The notes below the pieces were generated by a model, which saw only the letters and a list, made by a program, of their open reading frames with translations, was not told where the DNA came from and searched no databases. Positions 43,714 through 54,690 of a stretch of 64,000 nt of DNA are shown piece by piece; within the stretch, counting starts at the first letter, position 1; each line of letters begins with the position of its first letter. A program made the position numbers and the translations under genes. The DNA lies in assembly GCA_032717465.1 (NCBI GenBank), contig CM064632.1, positions 26,338,933 through 26,402,932 on the forward strand. Direction: 5' to 3'. This DNA is from Coenobita brevimanus (taxonomy: Eukaryota > Arthropoda > Malacostraca > Decapoda > Coenobitidae).

Positions 43714-45188
43714 GAAGTTTGCTCTCATTCAGCCAGTCCCAAAGAAGGGTGACCACTCCCAACCCTCCAACTATCGTCCAATTGCTTTAACGTCCTGTAT
43801 TTCAAAAGTTTTCGAGTCAATTCTTAATTGAAAAATTTTAAGACATCTTTCCTATCACAACCTTCTTTCCGATCGTCAGTATGGGTTCCGTCAGGGACAC
43901 TCCACCTGCGATCTTCTCACCTACCTTTTAGACTCCTGGTCATCCTCCTTTCGGGACTTTGGCGAAAGCTTTGCCATTGCACTTGACATCTCAAAGGCTT
44001 TCGATCGAGTCTGGTATAAATCTTTAATTTCCAAACTGACCTCCTACGGTTTCTATCCTTCTATCTGTGCCTTCATCGCTAGCTTCCTTTCTGGTCGTTC
44101 TTTAGCCGTTGTTGTAGACGGCCATCGTTCTTCTCCTAGATCTATCAACAGTGGTGTTCCTCAGGGCTCTGTCCTATCACCAACTCTCTTCCTTTTATTC
44201 ATCAATGATCTTCTAAGCAGTACATCTAACCCCATCCACTCATACGCTGATGACTCCACCCTTCACCTTTCCATTCGGTTCCCGCAACGCCCATCTCAAC
44301 AGTTACTTCAAGAAACAAGGGATGAGGCTATGGCACACCTAATGTCTGACTTGGCTCATATCTCTGTCTGGGGTAAAAATAATATGGTTGTCTTTAATGC
44401 ATCTAAGACTCAGTTCTTACACCTATCAACCCGACAAAATCTTCCACAGGTATACCCACTAATGTTTAATAATATTCAGCTTAATCCTGCATCATCCTTG
44501 AACATGCTTGGGGTTTCATTTACTCGGGACTTATCTTGGAAAGATCATATTACTTCTCTTGTAAAATCTGCTTCCAAGAGATTGGGTGTGCTAAGCCGAC
44601 TCCGCTCTTTCTTTACCCCTGCATAATTGTTGACTCTATACAGGGGTTTTATCCGCCCCTGTGTGGAGTACAACTCTCATGTGTGGGGAGGCTCCCCACA
44701 TACAGCTCTTCTCAATAGGGTGAAGTCAAAGGCTTTTCGTCTCATTAACTCTCCTCCTCTTACTGACTCCCTTCAACCTCTGTCTCTTCGCCGCACTGTT
44801 GCATCTTTATCTCTTTTCTATCGCTACTTTAATGGTCACTGCTCCTCTGAACTGTCTGCTTGCATTCCTCCACCTCTACGACGGGTGCGTAGCACCCGTC
44901 TGGCAGCAAACTCTCATCCCTTTTCTGTCCAGCTCTCTAATGCAAGAGTTAACCGTTACTCCCAGTCCTTCATTTGTGCAACAGGTCAACTCTGGAACTG
45001 TCTCCCTCTGTCTGTATTTCCTGCTGCCTATGATCTCCAGTCTTTCAAACGTAGTGTGTCCACGCATCTCAAAATGATCGGATCTTGAATTTGGCTCTCT
45101 ATTGTATTTTGTTTTTCTCTTGGAGGGAACTGTTACTGCGGGCTCATGGCCTTTGGTTCCTTCTTCCTCGCATTAAAAAAAAAAACTA
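43714..45188 (+). mobile_element. LINE, 3' part after the LTR insertion
   Basis: Continuation of 34395-34929, starting with the duplicated gaag and ending in a poly-A tail (about 45174-45186). Together the two parts are about 2.0 kb of one 5'-truncated LINE. Confidence 0.9.
43718..45088 (+). pseudogene. LINE reverse transcriptase, fingers to C-terminus (two stops)
   Basis: One continuous frame over 1.37 kb with only two in-frame stops (near 43830 and 44624). N-Y-R-P-I-A-L-T (43770), A-L-D-I-S-K-A-F-D-R-V (about 43980, motif A), G-V-P-Q-G-S-V-L-S-P (about 44155, motif B) and S-Y-A-D-D-S (about 44243, catalytic box) appear in order, then the C-terminal R-P-C-V-E-Y-N-S-H-V-W region. This is a Jockey/CR1-superfamily polymerase. 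It is better preserved than the LTR element inside it, although it must be older at this site. Confidence 0.92.
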
Positions 45189-45837
45189 TACGCTCTTGTT
45201 GCTTATTAATGGGATATTTTTAGGTAGGTAGTAGCATCCAATGTTCACTTAGTCGATGTAATGTAACCTTCAGGTGACTCTGCATCGAGTGACAAGCCAA
45301 ATGAGCTTGTGTAATCCATGAAGCCATTTACTACGCTGGGTGATAACCTTATAGCCAAATGGACGCCTGGTGGTCTCGTGAGTTAAGACGCTTCAACTGA
45401 ATGGCGCCCGTAAAGGTACCATCTGAGTAGGGGTTGGGGTTTATTACCCACATAATGCCACTCGAAGTCATGCGAGGCTAGTCATCCTTAAATATCAGGA
45501 CTGAAGGTAGTCGTAACCCCTTCAGTATGGGACAAAGCCTGTTCATTATATTTACCAACAAAGACATCTTTCCCTAAGCTGAGTGTGTTATGCTGAGAGT
45601 AGTACGAATAAGATTTTTAAAAAAGTCGTCGTGCAGGAGTGGAATCTTAAGATTGCTTATCTCCTTCCCTAAGAGAGTTATGAGCTAACCTACATAGAAT
45701 TATCTGATGGTAACAGTAGCCAAGTATGAAGACATCCTTTAAGTGAAGGGAATCACAGAGGGTAGAAGAGTGAGTGGTTAGATGGCATGAAAGGATGTCT
45801 CGTAATAATACAGACTTTGAAGGATGAAAAGCTCATT
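45189..45837. repeat. Dispersed repeat patch, SINE-like
   Basis: gccatttactacgctgggtg and aaccttatagccaaatgg (45324-45362) recur near 59840-59875 with few changes. Immediately after, tggtctcgtgagttaagacg resembles a tRNA A-box and gggttggggtttattaccc a decayed B-box, suggesting a SINE. aaccccttcagtatgggac (45515) is a foldback-family start. Confidence 0.4.
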
Positions 45838-46370
45838 TTTATCGCCCACTTTTAGCAAGGCGAAGCGATATAGTTTTTGTTGGTTTGTTTGTGTGTTTAT
45901 GTATCTGTCGCCAAAATATATCGAAAAGTTGAGGACGAATTTTCACCAAACCTTCAGGAAACAGCAACTATGCGGATGTGCAGAAGCCTGTTACGAGTAC
46001 TTGTGGTGAGAATTTGATCAGATACGACCGAATGCCAGACACCATATATTTTTCTTTCCCCAACAAGGAGAGTATGTTTTCACCCCAGTTTGTTTGCTTG
46101 TTAGAATGTTTGTCTGTTAGCAGGATTGCTCATAAACTAAAAGAGAAATTTGATCCAACTTTGGTGGGTATATAGCCCATGTCCCAGGGAACAATTGATT
46201 AACTTTTGGGACCCATCCGGATCGAATTACAGATTCTGGATCCAGAAAACACTTTCTGTGAAACCCTAATCAGTGATGGAAAACCTAACCCATTATGAAG
46301 AGTGGTTTGGAAATTATGTTGCCCTTGTCGGAGAGAAGCATTCCACTGAATGCCCCTCTAGTTTAATTTG
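45838..46370 (+). repeat. Dispersed repeat, AAAAGTTGAGGACGAAT family
   Basis: tttagcaaggcgaagcgat (45850), ctgtcgccaaaatatatcga and aggacgaattttcaccaaac, then aggattgctcataaactaa near 46122 and a ggatc-rich stretch at 46210-46250. Same family as 22650-23000. Confidence 0.65.
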
Positions 46371-46499
46371 GATTGGCCTTTTGCGAAACACAGTGACTGA
46401 ATTCCACAGAGTTTTGCGAATTTTCTTCAAATTTGGTTTGTAGATAGCTTGTACCTTAGCCATATTTTGTCAGGCAGTTAGCATTCGGCACCCAAATGC

Positions 46500-46720
46500 T
46501 TTTGTTTTATTATTGCCTGCCTTTAGCAAGGCAAGATGATTTAGTGTGTGTGTGTGTGTGTGTGTCTGTTGCCAAAATATTTCAAAAAGTTGTGGACGAA
46601 TTTTCACCAAATCTTCAGGAAATAGCAACTATGTGGTTGTGCTGAAGCCTTTAAATTTTGGTGAGAATTTAATCCGAGACAACAGAATGACTCTCATACA
46701 CCGACTGTGCACAGGATCAG
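46500..46720 (+). repeat. Dispersed repeat, second copy in direct orientation
   Basis: ctttagcaaggcaagatgat, (GT)n at 46542-46564, ttgccaaaatatttcaaaaa and gacgaattttcaccaaatct match the preceding copy about 660 bases upstream, with roughly one change in eight bases. Confidence 0.7.
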
Positions 46721-47460
46721 CAATTTGTTCCTGCCTTCTCCCCAGTCAGCTCACCCTCGTCCCCCTCACTGCCGTCTCCGGCCAGTGATGAGACGCCCTC
46801 AGTGCAGTTCTACCTTCTTTGAGCTGGCTGGAAGTTAGTGCAGGTGTTGGCGAGTGAGCAGGGCTTCTCCCTTAGATGGAAGGACAACGTCTTAGGTGTG
46901 TGGGTCCTCCCCGCCCGGGGAGTAGCTTGTGCTAACGACCTCCGTTGGAGCCCCCCCCCCTCCATACCTGCCCTGGACGGCCTCTCTTATGTTTCCCTTG
47001 CCCTTCCTCTCTCCCCTCAGGGATGAGCAGTATTGCTTCTCCTACTGGGGCTCTGTCTTTGGGAGCAGCTCTCTCATGCTGGTGCACTGTACATTTACGT
47101 TCACCTGCTCAGGCACCCAAGTTGGGGAGCAGCGGCCCCTACTAAGGACAGCAATCTCTCGGCTACATTCCTTGGCCCCCAGCAGACCATTCTGGGCTTC
47201 CCCTCACCCCGCTTCTCTCCCTGTGGGGATGAGTGGTGCGACTTCTCTTCTTGGGGAGTCATCATGAGGAATTATGGCCCCACCATTGGGTGATGAACCC
47301 TGGGTTGTCCCACTCGGGCCATGGAAAGGGGGGATGCAGCAGAATCGCTTTCTTCCTCGCCCTCCTTTTCTATCTCTCCCCTCTCCCCCTCTTAGGTAGA
47401 GAGTTTCTCCCTCACTGGACCCGTTGGCTTCCAGTTCTCAGGGAGTAAGGTTCTATCCTA
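46721..47460. repeat. GC-rich block with ~180-bp tandem units
   Basis: A markedly C/G-rich block. Phrases such as cctctctcccctcagggatg (about 47009) and cttctctccctgtggggatg (about 47212), and ccttgg-ccc-agaccattctgggc, recur at about 180-200 bases, suggesting three degenerate tandem units. The short frames in it are not conserved between units. Nothing known is recognised. Confidence 0.45.
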
Positions 47461-47889
47461 ACTTTGGGGGCTCACATGAATCAACCTGAAGATCTTTCGA
47501 GGCTAATCCCTTGAGATGAAGGAGGGCTTGGCATCACCTTCAATGAGGAGCTAACTAATAATTGAATGTATCCAAGGGGGACACGCCTGGTAGGAGAGGG
47601 CAACTTGAGACTAGCTGACCGAACCAGGTGTTAATGATATTCCAGAACCGCCACATGGCCGAGTACCGCCGAGCAATAGGACACCTGAGGGGCAGAGAAT
47701 CATACCAGGGGTCCAGGGCAGCTTGTTTGTGACATATCCACGACAAGAAACATCAGGGGAAAGGAGGGATCTGGAGAGGGAAGGGGAGGGGAACAGTGTG
47801 GGATCCATACTGGATATGAGGAGGACTTTTAAGATTTCAGTGTGTATGTCGTGGTGACGAGTTGAGTGAGGGAGAAGGAAGGAGATTCT
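47461..47889. other. Unassigned, one curious minus-strand frame
   Basis: Minus strand 47746-47555 gives a 63-residue frame rich in Trp, Cys and Pro (I-A-R-R-Y-S-A-M-W-R-F-W inside) that does not look like simple-sequence translation. No family was recognised and no splice sites were confirmed. Confidence 0.3.
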
Positions 47890-47907
47890 CTTTCTCTCTC
47901 TCTCTCT

Positions 47908-47949
<42 letters not shown>

Positions 47950-48420
47950 ACTACGAGAGGAGGAAGGCTAGATGGTTGAGTATGTGGGTGTAATTTATGA
48001 GTGTGTGAGGGAGGAGGGAATGGAGGGTGTGAAGAAGGCAGTGACGGTTAGTGGGGTGTGAGAGAGACAGGCAAGATGGTGTACGAGGGAAGGAAGAATA
48101 GTATGTGGGAGGGAGGGTGATAAGTAAAGAGAGGAGGGATATAGGGTGTGCATGGGATGATCGGTGGGTGATTTGGAAGAGAGAGAAGGCGGGGTGTGAA
48201 GTAGCATAGGGTGGAGAGTAAAGGAGGAGGGAAGGGGTATGGTGCAAGGGAAGGTAGAATACGAGGAAGATAGGTAAGGTGCAAGGGAGGGAGGATGGGT
48301 GGAGTATAAGGGAGATAGGGTAAGGTTCAAGGGAGGTAGGAAGGATTGGGAGTGCAGGAGGGTGTAGTGTGAAGGAGGGTGTGTGAAGTGTGACGTAGGG
48401 CAAGAAGGGTGTTTGGGTGG
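47890..48420. repeat. (CT)n, (TA)n and G/A-rich tract
   Basis: (CT)n at 47891-47907, (TA)n at 47911-47944, then G/A/T-rich sequence with gagggaggg and ggtgtg repeated to about 48420. Confidence 0.85.
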
Positions 48421-48627
48421 GGGGATGGAAACAAGGCCTTATCCTACTCGGTGTGATGAAAGACAGTCGCATCCATTAATTCTGTTTACGTCGGTGTTGG
48501 GTCCCTCTCAATCAATCTTAGCGAGATCATGGGATGCTGTTTCTCCTCCGTGGTTAGATTGCCTTCCTGCAGAGGATGTGCGGGAGGCTTAAGATTACAT
48601 AGGTGAGGTTGGGTTAGGTTAACTTAG
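48421..48627. other. Unassigned spacer
   Basis: Short mixed stretch ending in gaggttgggttaggttaac, a TTAGG-like phrase, just before a poly-T that is the reversed tail of the next LINE. Confidence 0.3.
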
Positions 48628-50725
48628 TTTTTTTTTTTTTTTATGTGAGGAAGAAGGAACCAAAGGCCATGAGCCTGCAATAACAGTTCCCTCCATGAGA
48701 AAAACAAAATACATGAGAGAGCCAAATTCAAGATCCGATCATTTCGAGATGCCTGGACACACTGCGTTTGAAAGACTGGAGATCATAGGCAACAGGAAAG
48801 ACAGACAGAGGGAACAGAGGGAGACAGTTCCAGAGTTGACCTGTTGCACAAATGAAGGACTGGGAGTAACGGTTAACTCTTGCATTAGTGAGTTGGACAG
48901 AAAAGGGATGAGAGTTTGCTGTTAGACGGTTACTACACACCCGTCATAGAGATGGAGGAATGCATGCAGACAGTTCAGAGGAGCAGTGACCATTAAAGTA
49001 GCGATAGAAAAGAGATAAAGATGCAACAGTACGGCGAAGAGACTGAGGTTGAAGGGAGTCAGTAAGAGGAGGAGAGTTAATGAGACGAAATGCCTTTGAC
49101 TTCACCCTATTGAGAAGAGCTGTATGTGGGGAGCCTCCCCACACATGAGAGTTGTACTCCACACAGGGGCGGATATAACCCCTGCATAGAGTCAACAATT
49201 GTGCAGGGGTAAAGAAAGAACGGAGTCGGCTTAGCACACCTAATCTCTTGGAAGCAGATTTTACAAGAGATGTAATATGATCTTTCTAAGACAAGTCCCG
49301 AGTAAATGAAACCCCAAGCACGTTCAAGGATGGTGCAGGATTAAGCTGAATATTATTAAACATTAATGGGTATAACTGTGGATGATTCTGTTGAATTGAT
49401 AGGTGTAAGAACTGAGTCTTGGATGCATTAAAAACAATCAGATTATTCTTACCCCAGTCAGAGATACGAGCCAAGTCAGACATTAGGTGTGCCATAGCCT
49501 AATCCCTAGTTTGTTGAAATAACTGCTGAGATGGGCTTTGTGGGAACCGAATGGAAAGGTGAAGGGTGGAGTCATCAGCGTATGAGTGGATAGGGTTAGG
49601 TGTACAGCTTAGAAGGTCATTGATGAATAAAAGGAAGAGAGTTGGTGATAGGACAGAGCCCTGAGGAACACCACTGTTGATAGATCTATGAGAAGAACGA
49701 TGGCCGTCTACAACAGCGGCTATAGAACGACCAGAAAGGAAGCTAGCGATGAAGGGACGGATAGAAGAATAGAAACCGTAAGATGGCAGTTTGGAAATTA
49801 AAGATTTATGCCAGACTCGATCGAAAGCCTTTGAGATATTAAGTGCAATGGCAAAGCTTTCGCCAAAGTCCCGAAAGGAGGATGACCAGGAGTCTGAAAG
49901 TGAGAAGATCGCCAGCGGAGCGTCCCTGACGGAACCCGTACTGACGATCAGCAAGAAGGTTGTGATAGGAAAGATGCCTTAAAGTTTTTCTATTGTGAAT
50001 TGACCCGAAAACTTTTAAAATACAGAACATTAAAGCAATTGGACGATAGTTAGAGGGTTGGGAATGGTCACCCTTCTTTGGGACTGGCTGAATGAGAGCA
50101 AACTTCCAGCAAGATGGAAAGGTACAAGTTGACAGACAAAGGCGAAAGAGTTTGCCTAGGCAGGGTGTAAGCACAGAAGCACAGTTCTTGGGAAAGACAA
50201 GAGGGACACCATCAGTCCCATATGCCTTGTTAGTATTGAGGCCAGTGATGGCTGAAAATACATCAGCTGAAGAAATTTTAATGTCAGCCATGGGGAAGTC
50301 AGAGGGGGGGAAGTGATGGAGGAACAGCACCGGTATCGTCTAAGGTGGAATTGGAGGAGAAAGTCTGTGCGAAGAGATCTGCTTTATCAGTAGAAGAAAT
50401 AGCTACAGAACCATCAGAGTAGAAAAGAGGAGGGAAGGATGGTGAGGTAAAGTTGTTAGAAAGGTTTTTGGCAAGGTGCCAGAAGGAGCGGGAAGAATTC
50501 GAGTTGGAGAGTTGAGAGCATTTAGTATGGATGAAATTATTTTTAGCAGAGCGAAGAACAGACTTAGCACGATTCCGAGCAGAAACGTAAAGATGATGTG
50601 ATTCAGGGGTGGGTTGGCTCCGGTACCTTTTGTAGGCCCTCTCGTTGTTGCGGACAGCATTAGAACAGGCGTGATTAAGCCAAGGCTTTCTTGCGTTAGA
50701 CAAAGGATACGAGAAAGGTTAGATA
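48628..50725 (-). mobile_element. LINE, inverted second copy of the 34.4-45.2 kb family
   Basis: Begins on the left with poly-T (48628-48641), the reversed poly-A tail, and reads on the minus strand to about 50725. It matches the plus-strand copy throughout, including the sequence at the LTR insertion point, which is uninterrupted here (near 50100). 5'-truncated upstream of the reverse transcriptase. Confidence 0.92.
48728..50703 (-). pseudogene. LINE reverse transcriptase (frameshifted)
   Basis: Minus-strand segments in different frames: the pre-RT region (50703-50299), fingers with N-Y-R-P-I-A-L (50330-49839), palm with A-L-N-I-S-K-A-F-D-R-V, G-V-P-Q-G-S-V-L-S-P and S-Y-A-D-D-S (49954-49499), and C-terminal parts (49495-48728). 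At least five frame changes or stops. Closely similar to the plus copy, so both are recent members of one family. Confidence 0.9.
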
Positions 50726-51080
50726 AGCTTGCCTAGTATAGGTTAGGTTAAGTTAGACTGGGTTAAGCTGGGTTAGCTTCAGTGGAAAAGGGGATAGTTA
50801 CAGAACAGTAGGTTGGTTTACGTTAGGGTAGAGTTAAATATGCTAGTTTTGGTTTGGTTGGGTTTATTTTGGGTCTGTTTGTTTGGTTTGGCTTTTGATT
50901 AGACTGAGTTTGATTGTAGTTAGTTATATTAGGGTGTGGTAAGTTACGTTGTGTTAGATTTGGTTGGTTTAGGTTCAGTTTAGGTTACGTTAGATTCGTC
51001 TGGGTTATGATAGTGAGGTTAATTTGGGTTATGATTACTAAAGCTGGATTGGGTTTTGTATGGTTATTTTTGAGTTGTAA
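50726..51080. repeat. Degenerate TTAGG-like tract
   Basis: ggttaggttaagttagac, ggtttaggttcag, taggttacgttag and similar phrases fill about 350 bases. Like 28695-28880 but in the opposite orientation. It abuts the 5' end of the inverted LINE. Confidence 0.5.
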
Positions 51081-51399
51081 GTTAAATTAATTGCGAGAGT
51101 ATTAAGGTAGGTTCGGTATTTTATCGGTAAATTAGAATGGGGTGAGCATATATTACCAACAGTACCTGTAGTTCCTGTCAGTTGTCAGACTTTCCAATGA
51201 AGTGTCTCATCTTTTGAGCGTTTTCTAGATGATGGTGAGCCGTTCGAGTCTCTGCCTTTTCCTCTGACACTGATTATTAAAGCAAGTAAGGGAGCGAGTT
51301 GGAAGAACGGAATCGAGTTGCAGCGTACTAGTGTTCTCAGACATTTCTGCCTCAGTTTTAACCAATTATATTAAAGTGTATTTAAGGTGCTGAGGTACA
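51081..51399. other. Unassigned, no gene seen
   Basis: Mixed sequence without recognisable feature. Confidence 0.25.
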
Positions 51400-51640
51400 G
51401 CCAAAGCGTTGTTGACCCTTTGTTTTCGAGAACAGTAGATCAAAAGTCAAGGTCAGAGGGTAAGGTAAAGTTAAAAGTTTTTGTCCGATTTAGACCAGTT
51501 TTGGTGGAAAGTTAGAGGGTAAAACAAAAATGAAGTGAATCGATTCTGTAAAATACTCAGATGCCAAGGTCACAGAGCAAGATCAAAGTTTGACAGTTGT
51601 ATATCTAGTGTGTACAAAAAATGACTAAAACAGCTTTGCA
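51400..51640 (+). repeat. Dispersed repeat, AAGGTCA family
   Basis: gatcaaaagtcaaggtcaga (51429), tttttgtccgatttagacca (51477) and gccaaggtcacagagcaaga (51563) match the organisation at 60700-60900. Confidence 0.6.
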
Positions 51641-52081
51641 CTCATTAGAACCAAAATTGGCTTTTAAGACCAATAACTCAAAGATGACATGGCAGAGTCA
51701 GCGGAAAGAGTCTTCATTCGCATTTGACCAGACATTGTGGATGGATTCCGGGAAGTCAAAGATGAGAATATTTGATATCAAGAAGAGCCAATTAAGAGTC
51801 AGGGTCACTGTGTATGGTCGCAGTTCGCCTGTATATGTTGTAGTGTACTAGTACTTATGTGATGTCTTTTTGCATATGTAGTCTTCAGTACGCTAGTCTT
51901 CTTCTTTTTTTCTTCTTGCTGAAGGAGAGGTGGGTGAGGGTAAGGATTCATTTTTCTTATCCTGTTTTTTTCTGAGACAGTTTGAACCAGGACTTCTTTC
52001 ATAATTATACCTGTAACGCTTAGCTTTGGTCAGTAGTTATTTTGGGGGGAGGGGGTAGGGGTGTCTGTCTTCTGTCTGGAA

Positions 52082-52125
<44 letters not shown>

Positions 52126-52216
52126 CACAAACCCCAATAATAAACAAACCCAGACCTTACCTACACCTGCTCAGACCCATCCCCACAAATACATGTAATA
52201 ATTTAAGGGCCTCACC
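51641..52216. other. Unassigned, (CT)n inside
   Basis: (CT)n at 52086-52122. The sequence up to 52216 is the left flank of the LINE below. Confidence 0.4.
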
Positions 52217-52420
52217 GGAGTTTTTAATGGCTATGGCTGTGCCGTCTTGGATTCTGCCAGAGAGGTTTCTTGTATGTGTCTTGTATCCGGGAATTTTGAG
52301 TGGTTGTTGATCAGGTGTGCCGTGACTATTTGATTAAAATTATATCTGCGTTTAGGTTTCGGTATATGTTGGAAAGTCCCAAGTGTCTCCCTTTCCAATT
52401 CAGTACGTTGTGTTGTACGA
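52217..52420 (-). pseudogene. LINE ORF2 endonuclease, N-terminal part (inverted)
   Basis: Just after ORF1 on the minus strand: V-V-Q-H-N-V-L-N-W-K-G, then L-N-A-D-I-I-L-I and D-G-T-A-I-A-I-K-N-S, the opening motifs of an APE-like endonuclease that nicks target DNA. One frameshift lies near 52340. The rest of the domain is at 54141 onward on the other strand. Confidence 0.78.
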
Positions 52421-52423
52421 CTT

Positions 52424-53745
52424 TTATCGTTTGTGCCGTCTTGTTTTAAGGGATCGAGTATTTCCTTTTGATGTTCCTGGTGCGTTGGAGGGGAGGGAGG
52501 TGGTTTTCGGTTTTGCCCCGGTCTTAGATGCTTGGCAGTGACCAGTGGTCATGTCTTGAGCCTCGGATGGGAGTGGGGTTTTGTAGGATTTTTGTGCTGG
52601 GGCGTATTGTGTTGTTATTTCTTCCTCTTCATGGGCTTCTTGTTCAGAGTCTGATGTGTGGTTAAGGTCTGACTCGGTGTCTGCTTTTTCTTCTTCTTTT
52701 TCTCCTTCTTCTTCATCTTCATCTTCTTTTTCATTTCCATTTGCTTCTACGGTAATTTGGTTTGAGGGGATCAGGTTTTGGAGAAATTGTTGAGATGGGG
52801 GGTTGTTGGGTAGTATAACTGTTGGTAACTTGTTGACGTTAAGGAGGTCTATCAGGGTGTTTTGTAATGAACCAGGGTTAAGCATATTCATTGAATGAGC
52901 GTGGAAGACGCAGATGATGATTTTGGAAATATGGCTGTTCCCAAGGATTGTCGATGCAGTAGAGAGTCGAAGCGGTGGTGGGGACTGTAGCGGCTTGGGA
53001 GTAGGTTTGGTTTGGTTTTTGTTTTATTTCTTGTTCTTTTTCCTTCCTCTTTGGGCATTTGAAGGCTAGTGTTTTGTGGGCATCCCCACAGTTTACACAT
53101 TTGTTTGTTTCAGAGGTAAAGGATGTCCATGTGTGGTCTTGGCCCGAGCACTCAGAGCACACTTTGAATCCTTTTGGGCTTTGGGCATTGTTTTGGGGCA
53201 TGAACTTCGATAGCGTTGCTTTTCATACAGTAATTGATTTTCGTGAAGCGCTCCTTTGAGATTTGCTGCGTGGCCATAGAGATGTGGAACATCTTCAGGC
53301 CGCGTGTTGTTGCCTTGTTAGCCATGGAGACTGTTTCGAATTATACTTTGAGCATATTATTCCTGCTGGTGGTGTTGGGGAATTTGTATACAGCGTGCAC
53401 TTTAGCCCAGTCTTGATTGGCTTCAGTCTCGTCAGCGATGTTGTTAATGGTGTTTTCAAAGGCTAGTTGATCGACCTTGTAGCAAATGATCGTGCGCCTG
53501 GCCTTGACTTCTTGAGGAAGTAAAGGAGTGAAGCCATTTTCAGCTAGTTTCTTTTTAAGCTCTGGTTCCAGGTTCTTGTCTACCTCTTGGTCTGTGGTGG
53601 TGGTGATTTTGATACCGTCATTGGTCTCGTGGAGCGAATTAGCGAATACGTTGGCGGGGGATAGAAGTTCCAGGAGTTTAAGCTTTGTTCTTTCCTTTGG
53701 GTTGTCCTTAGATTTTATTTTAATCCTCGCAATTTTTCATTATTA
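52424..53745 (-). pseudogene. LINE ORF1 (gag-like, CCHC zinc knuckles)
   Basis: Minus-strand reading from about 53745 to 52424, roughly 440 codons, with one in-frame stop near 53345 and at least one frameshift near 52880 and another near 53150. The middle part (R-R-T-I-I-C-Y-K-V, G-L-K-M-F-H-I-S-M) is the gag-like domain of Jockey ORF1. C-S-E-C-S-G-Q-D-H and C-V-N-C-G-D-A-H-x5-F-K-C near 53150-53050 are zinc knuckles that bind element RNA. A strongly acidic Glu/Asp run follows near 52720-52660, and the frame ends in a basic tail. Confidence 0.85.
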
Positions 53746-54140
53746 AAGAAAGAATAAGAGTGGCCTCCTACCTAGACGGACGCAGTTAGCGATACCTCGT
53801 CTTCTGAAAGATGTCGTAGGTATCCCACGCCGCTCCCTAACCCTACAGCTTGTTGCCCTACTCCCAAAGTATGTTAAGGCACTCCACCAAGGAGCCCCCT
53901 TGTGGCATTGCCCGCGGGGTTCACCTGGACGACATTGGAGGTCTCTAGTGGGCTAGTGGCCAGAAGAGAGGAAGAAATAGAGGGAGGAAAAGATTCCAGA
54001 GTCTGAATGTTGCAAATGAATGCTCAGAAAGCATAAAAAACTAAGAATGCGATGCTGGAAAATAATGAAAGTCTTGGGGTAGTACTCCACAAGTTTCAGT
54101 TACTGGCTGAAATAACTCGAGCTGCAGGAGTTGACTGAAT
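53746..54140 (-). promoter_or_regulatory. LINE 5' untranslated region, inferred internal promoter
   Basis: Lies 5' of ORF1 on the minus strand. Its outer end, attcagtcaactcctgc (54140 leftward), contains TCAGTC, an initiator-like start typical of Jockey-group elements that carry an internal polymerase II promoter. Inference from position and motif only. Confidence 0.45.
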
Positions 54141-54690
54141 GATGGATGGGCCATTAAAACCTCCATTCCACACAAAATATTCGACTCGTTCCTATCAGAC
54201 TTATTAGCAATAGATATAGAAACAACCACAGGCCCTATAGTAATTTCTACACTTTACCAACCTCCAATCAGAGCATACCTCCCAGCCCCAGACTTTCTAC
54301 ACCTCTTCCACAGACGAACCACGGAGTACATGATCGTCGACCTAAAAGCACATCATCCCACACTTGGCCAGACACCAACACCAGAGGCAGACAGCTACAA
54401 CACATGATCAGACATAAAACACTGAACCACATAGGTCCCCATTTCCCCACTTAGTATGCACACACCACTGCCACTACACCAGACATAATATTAACCAACT
54501 ACAGGACATACCACAACACTCTAATTACACAAGGACTTCTAACCAACAGCGATCATGTACCCATACTACTTACCATTTCTGTATCCCCCATTCAGATCCC
54601 TATTCCCCCAAGACCATGCTTCAACAAAGCGAATTGGGATGCTTTCAAAGAGGATATCTCCCGAAACATGCAGGAAAACTCTACTATAGA
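54141..54690 (+). pseudogene. LINE ORF2 endonuclease, remainder
   Basis: Reads A-I-K-T-S-I then F-L-S-D-L-L-A-I-D-I-E, G-P-I-V-I-S-T-L-Y-Q-P-P and, in other frames, H-P-T-L-G, the G-R-Q-L-Q-H region and S-D-H-V-P-I (near 54560), conserved stretches of the endonuclease/exonuclease/phosphatase fold. Frameshifts and stops are frequent. Confidence 0.8.
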
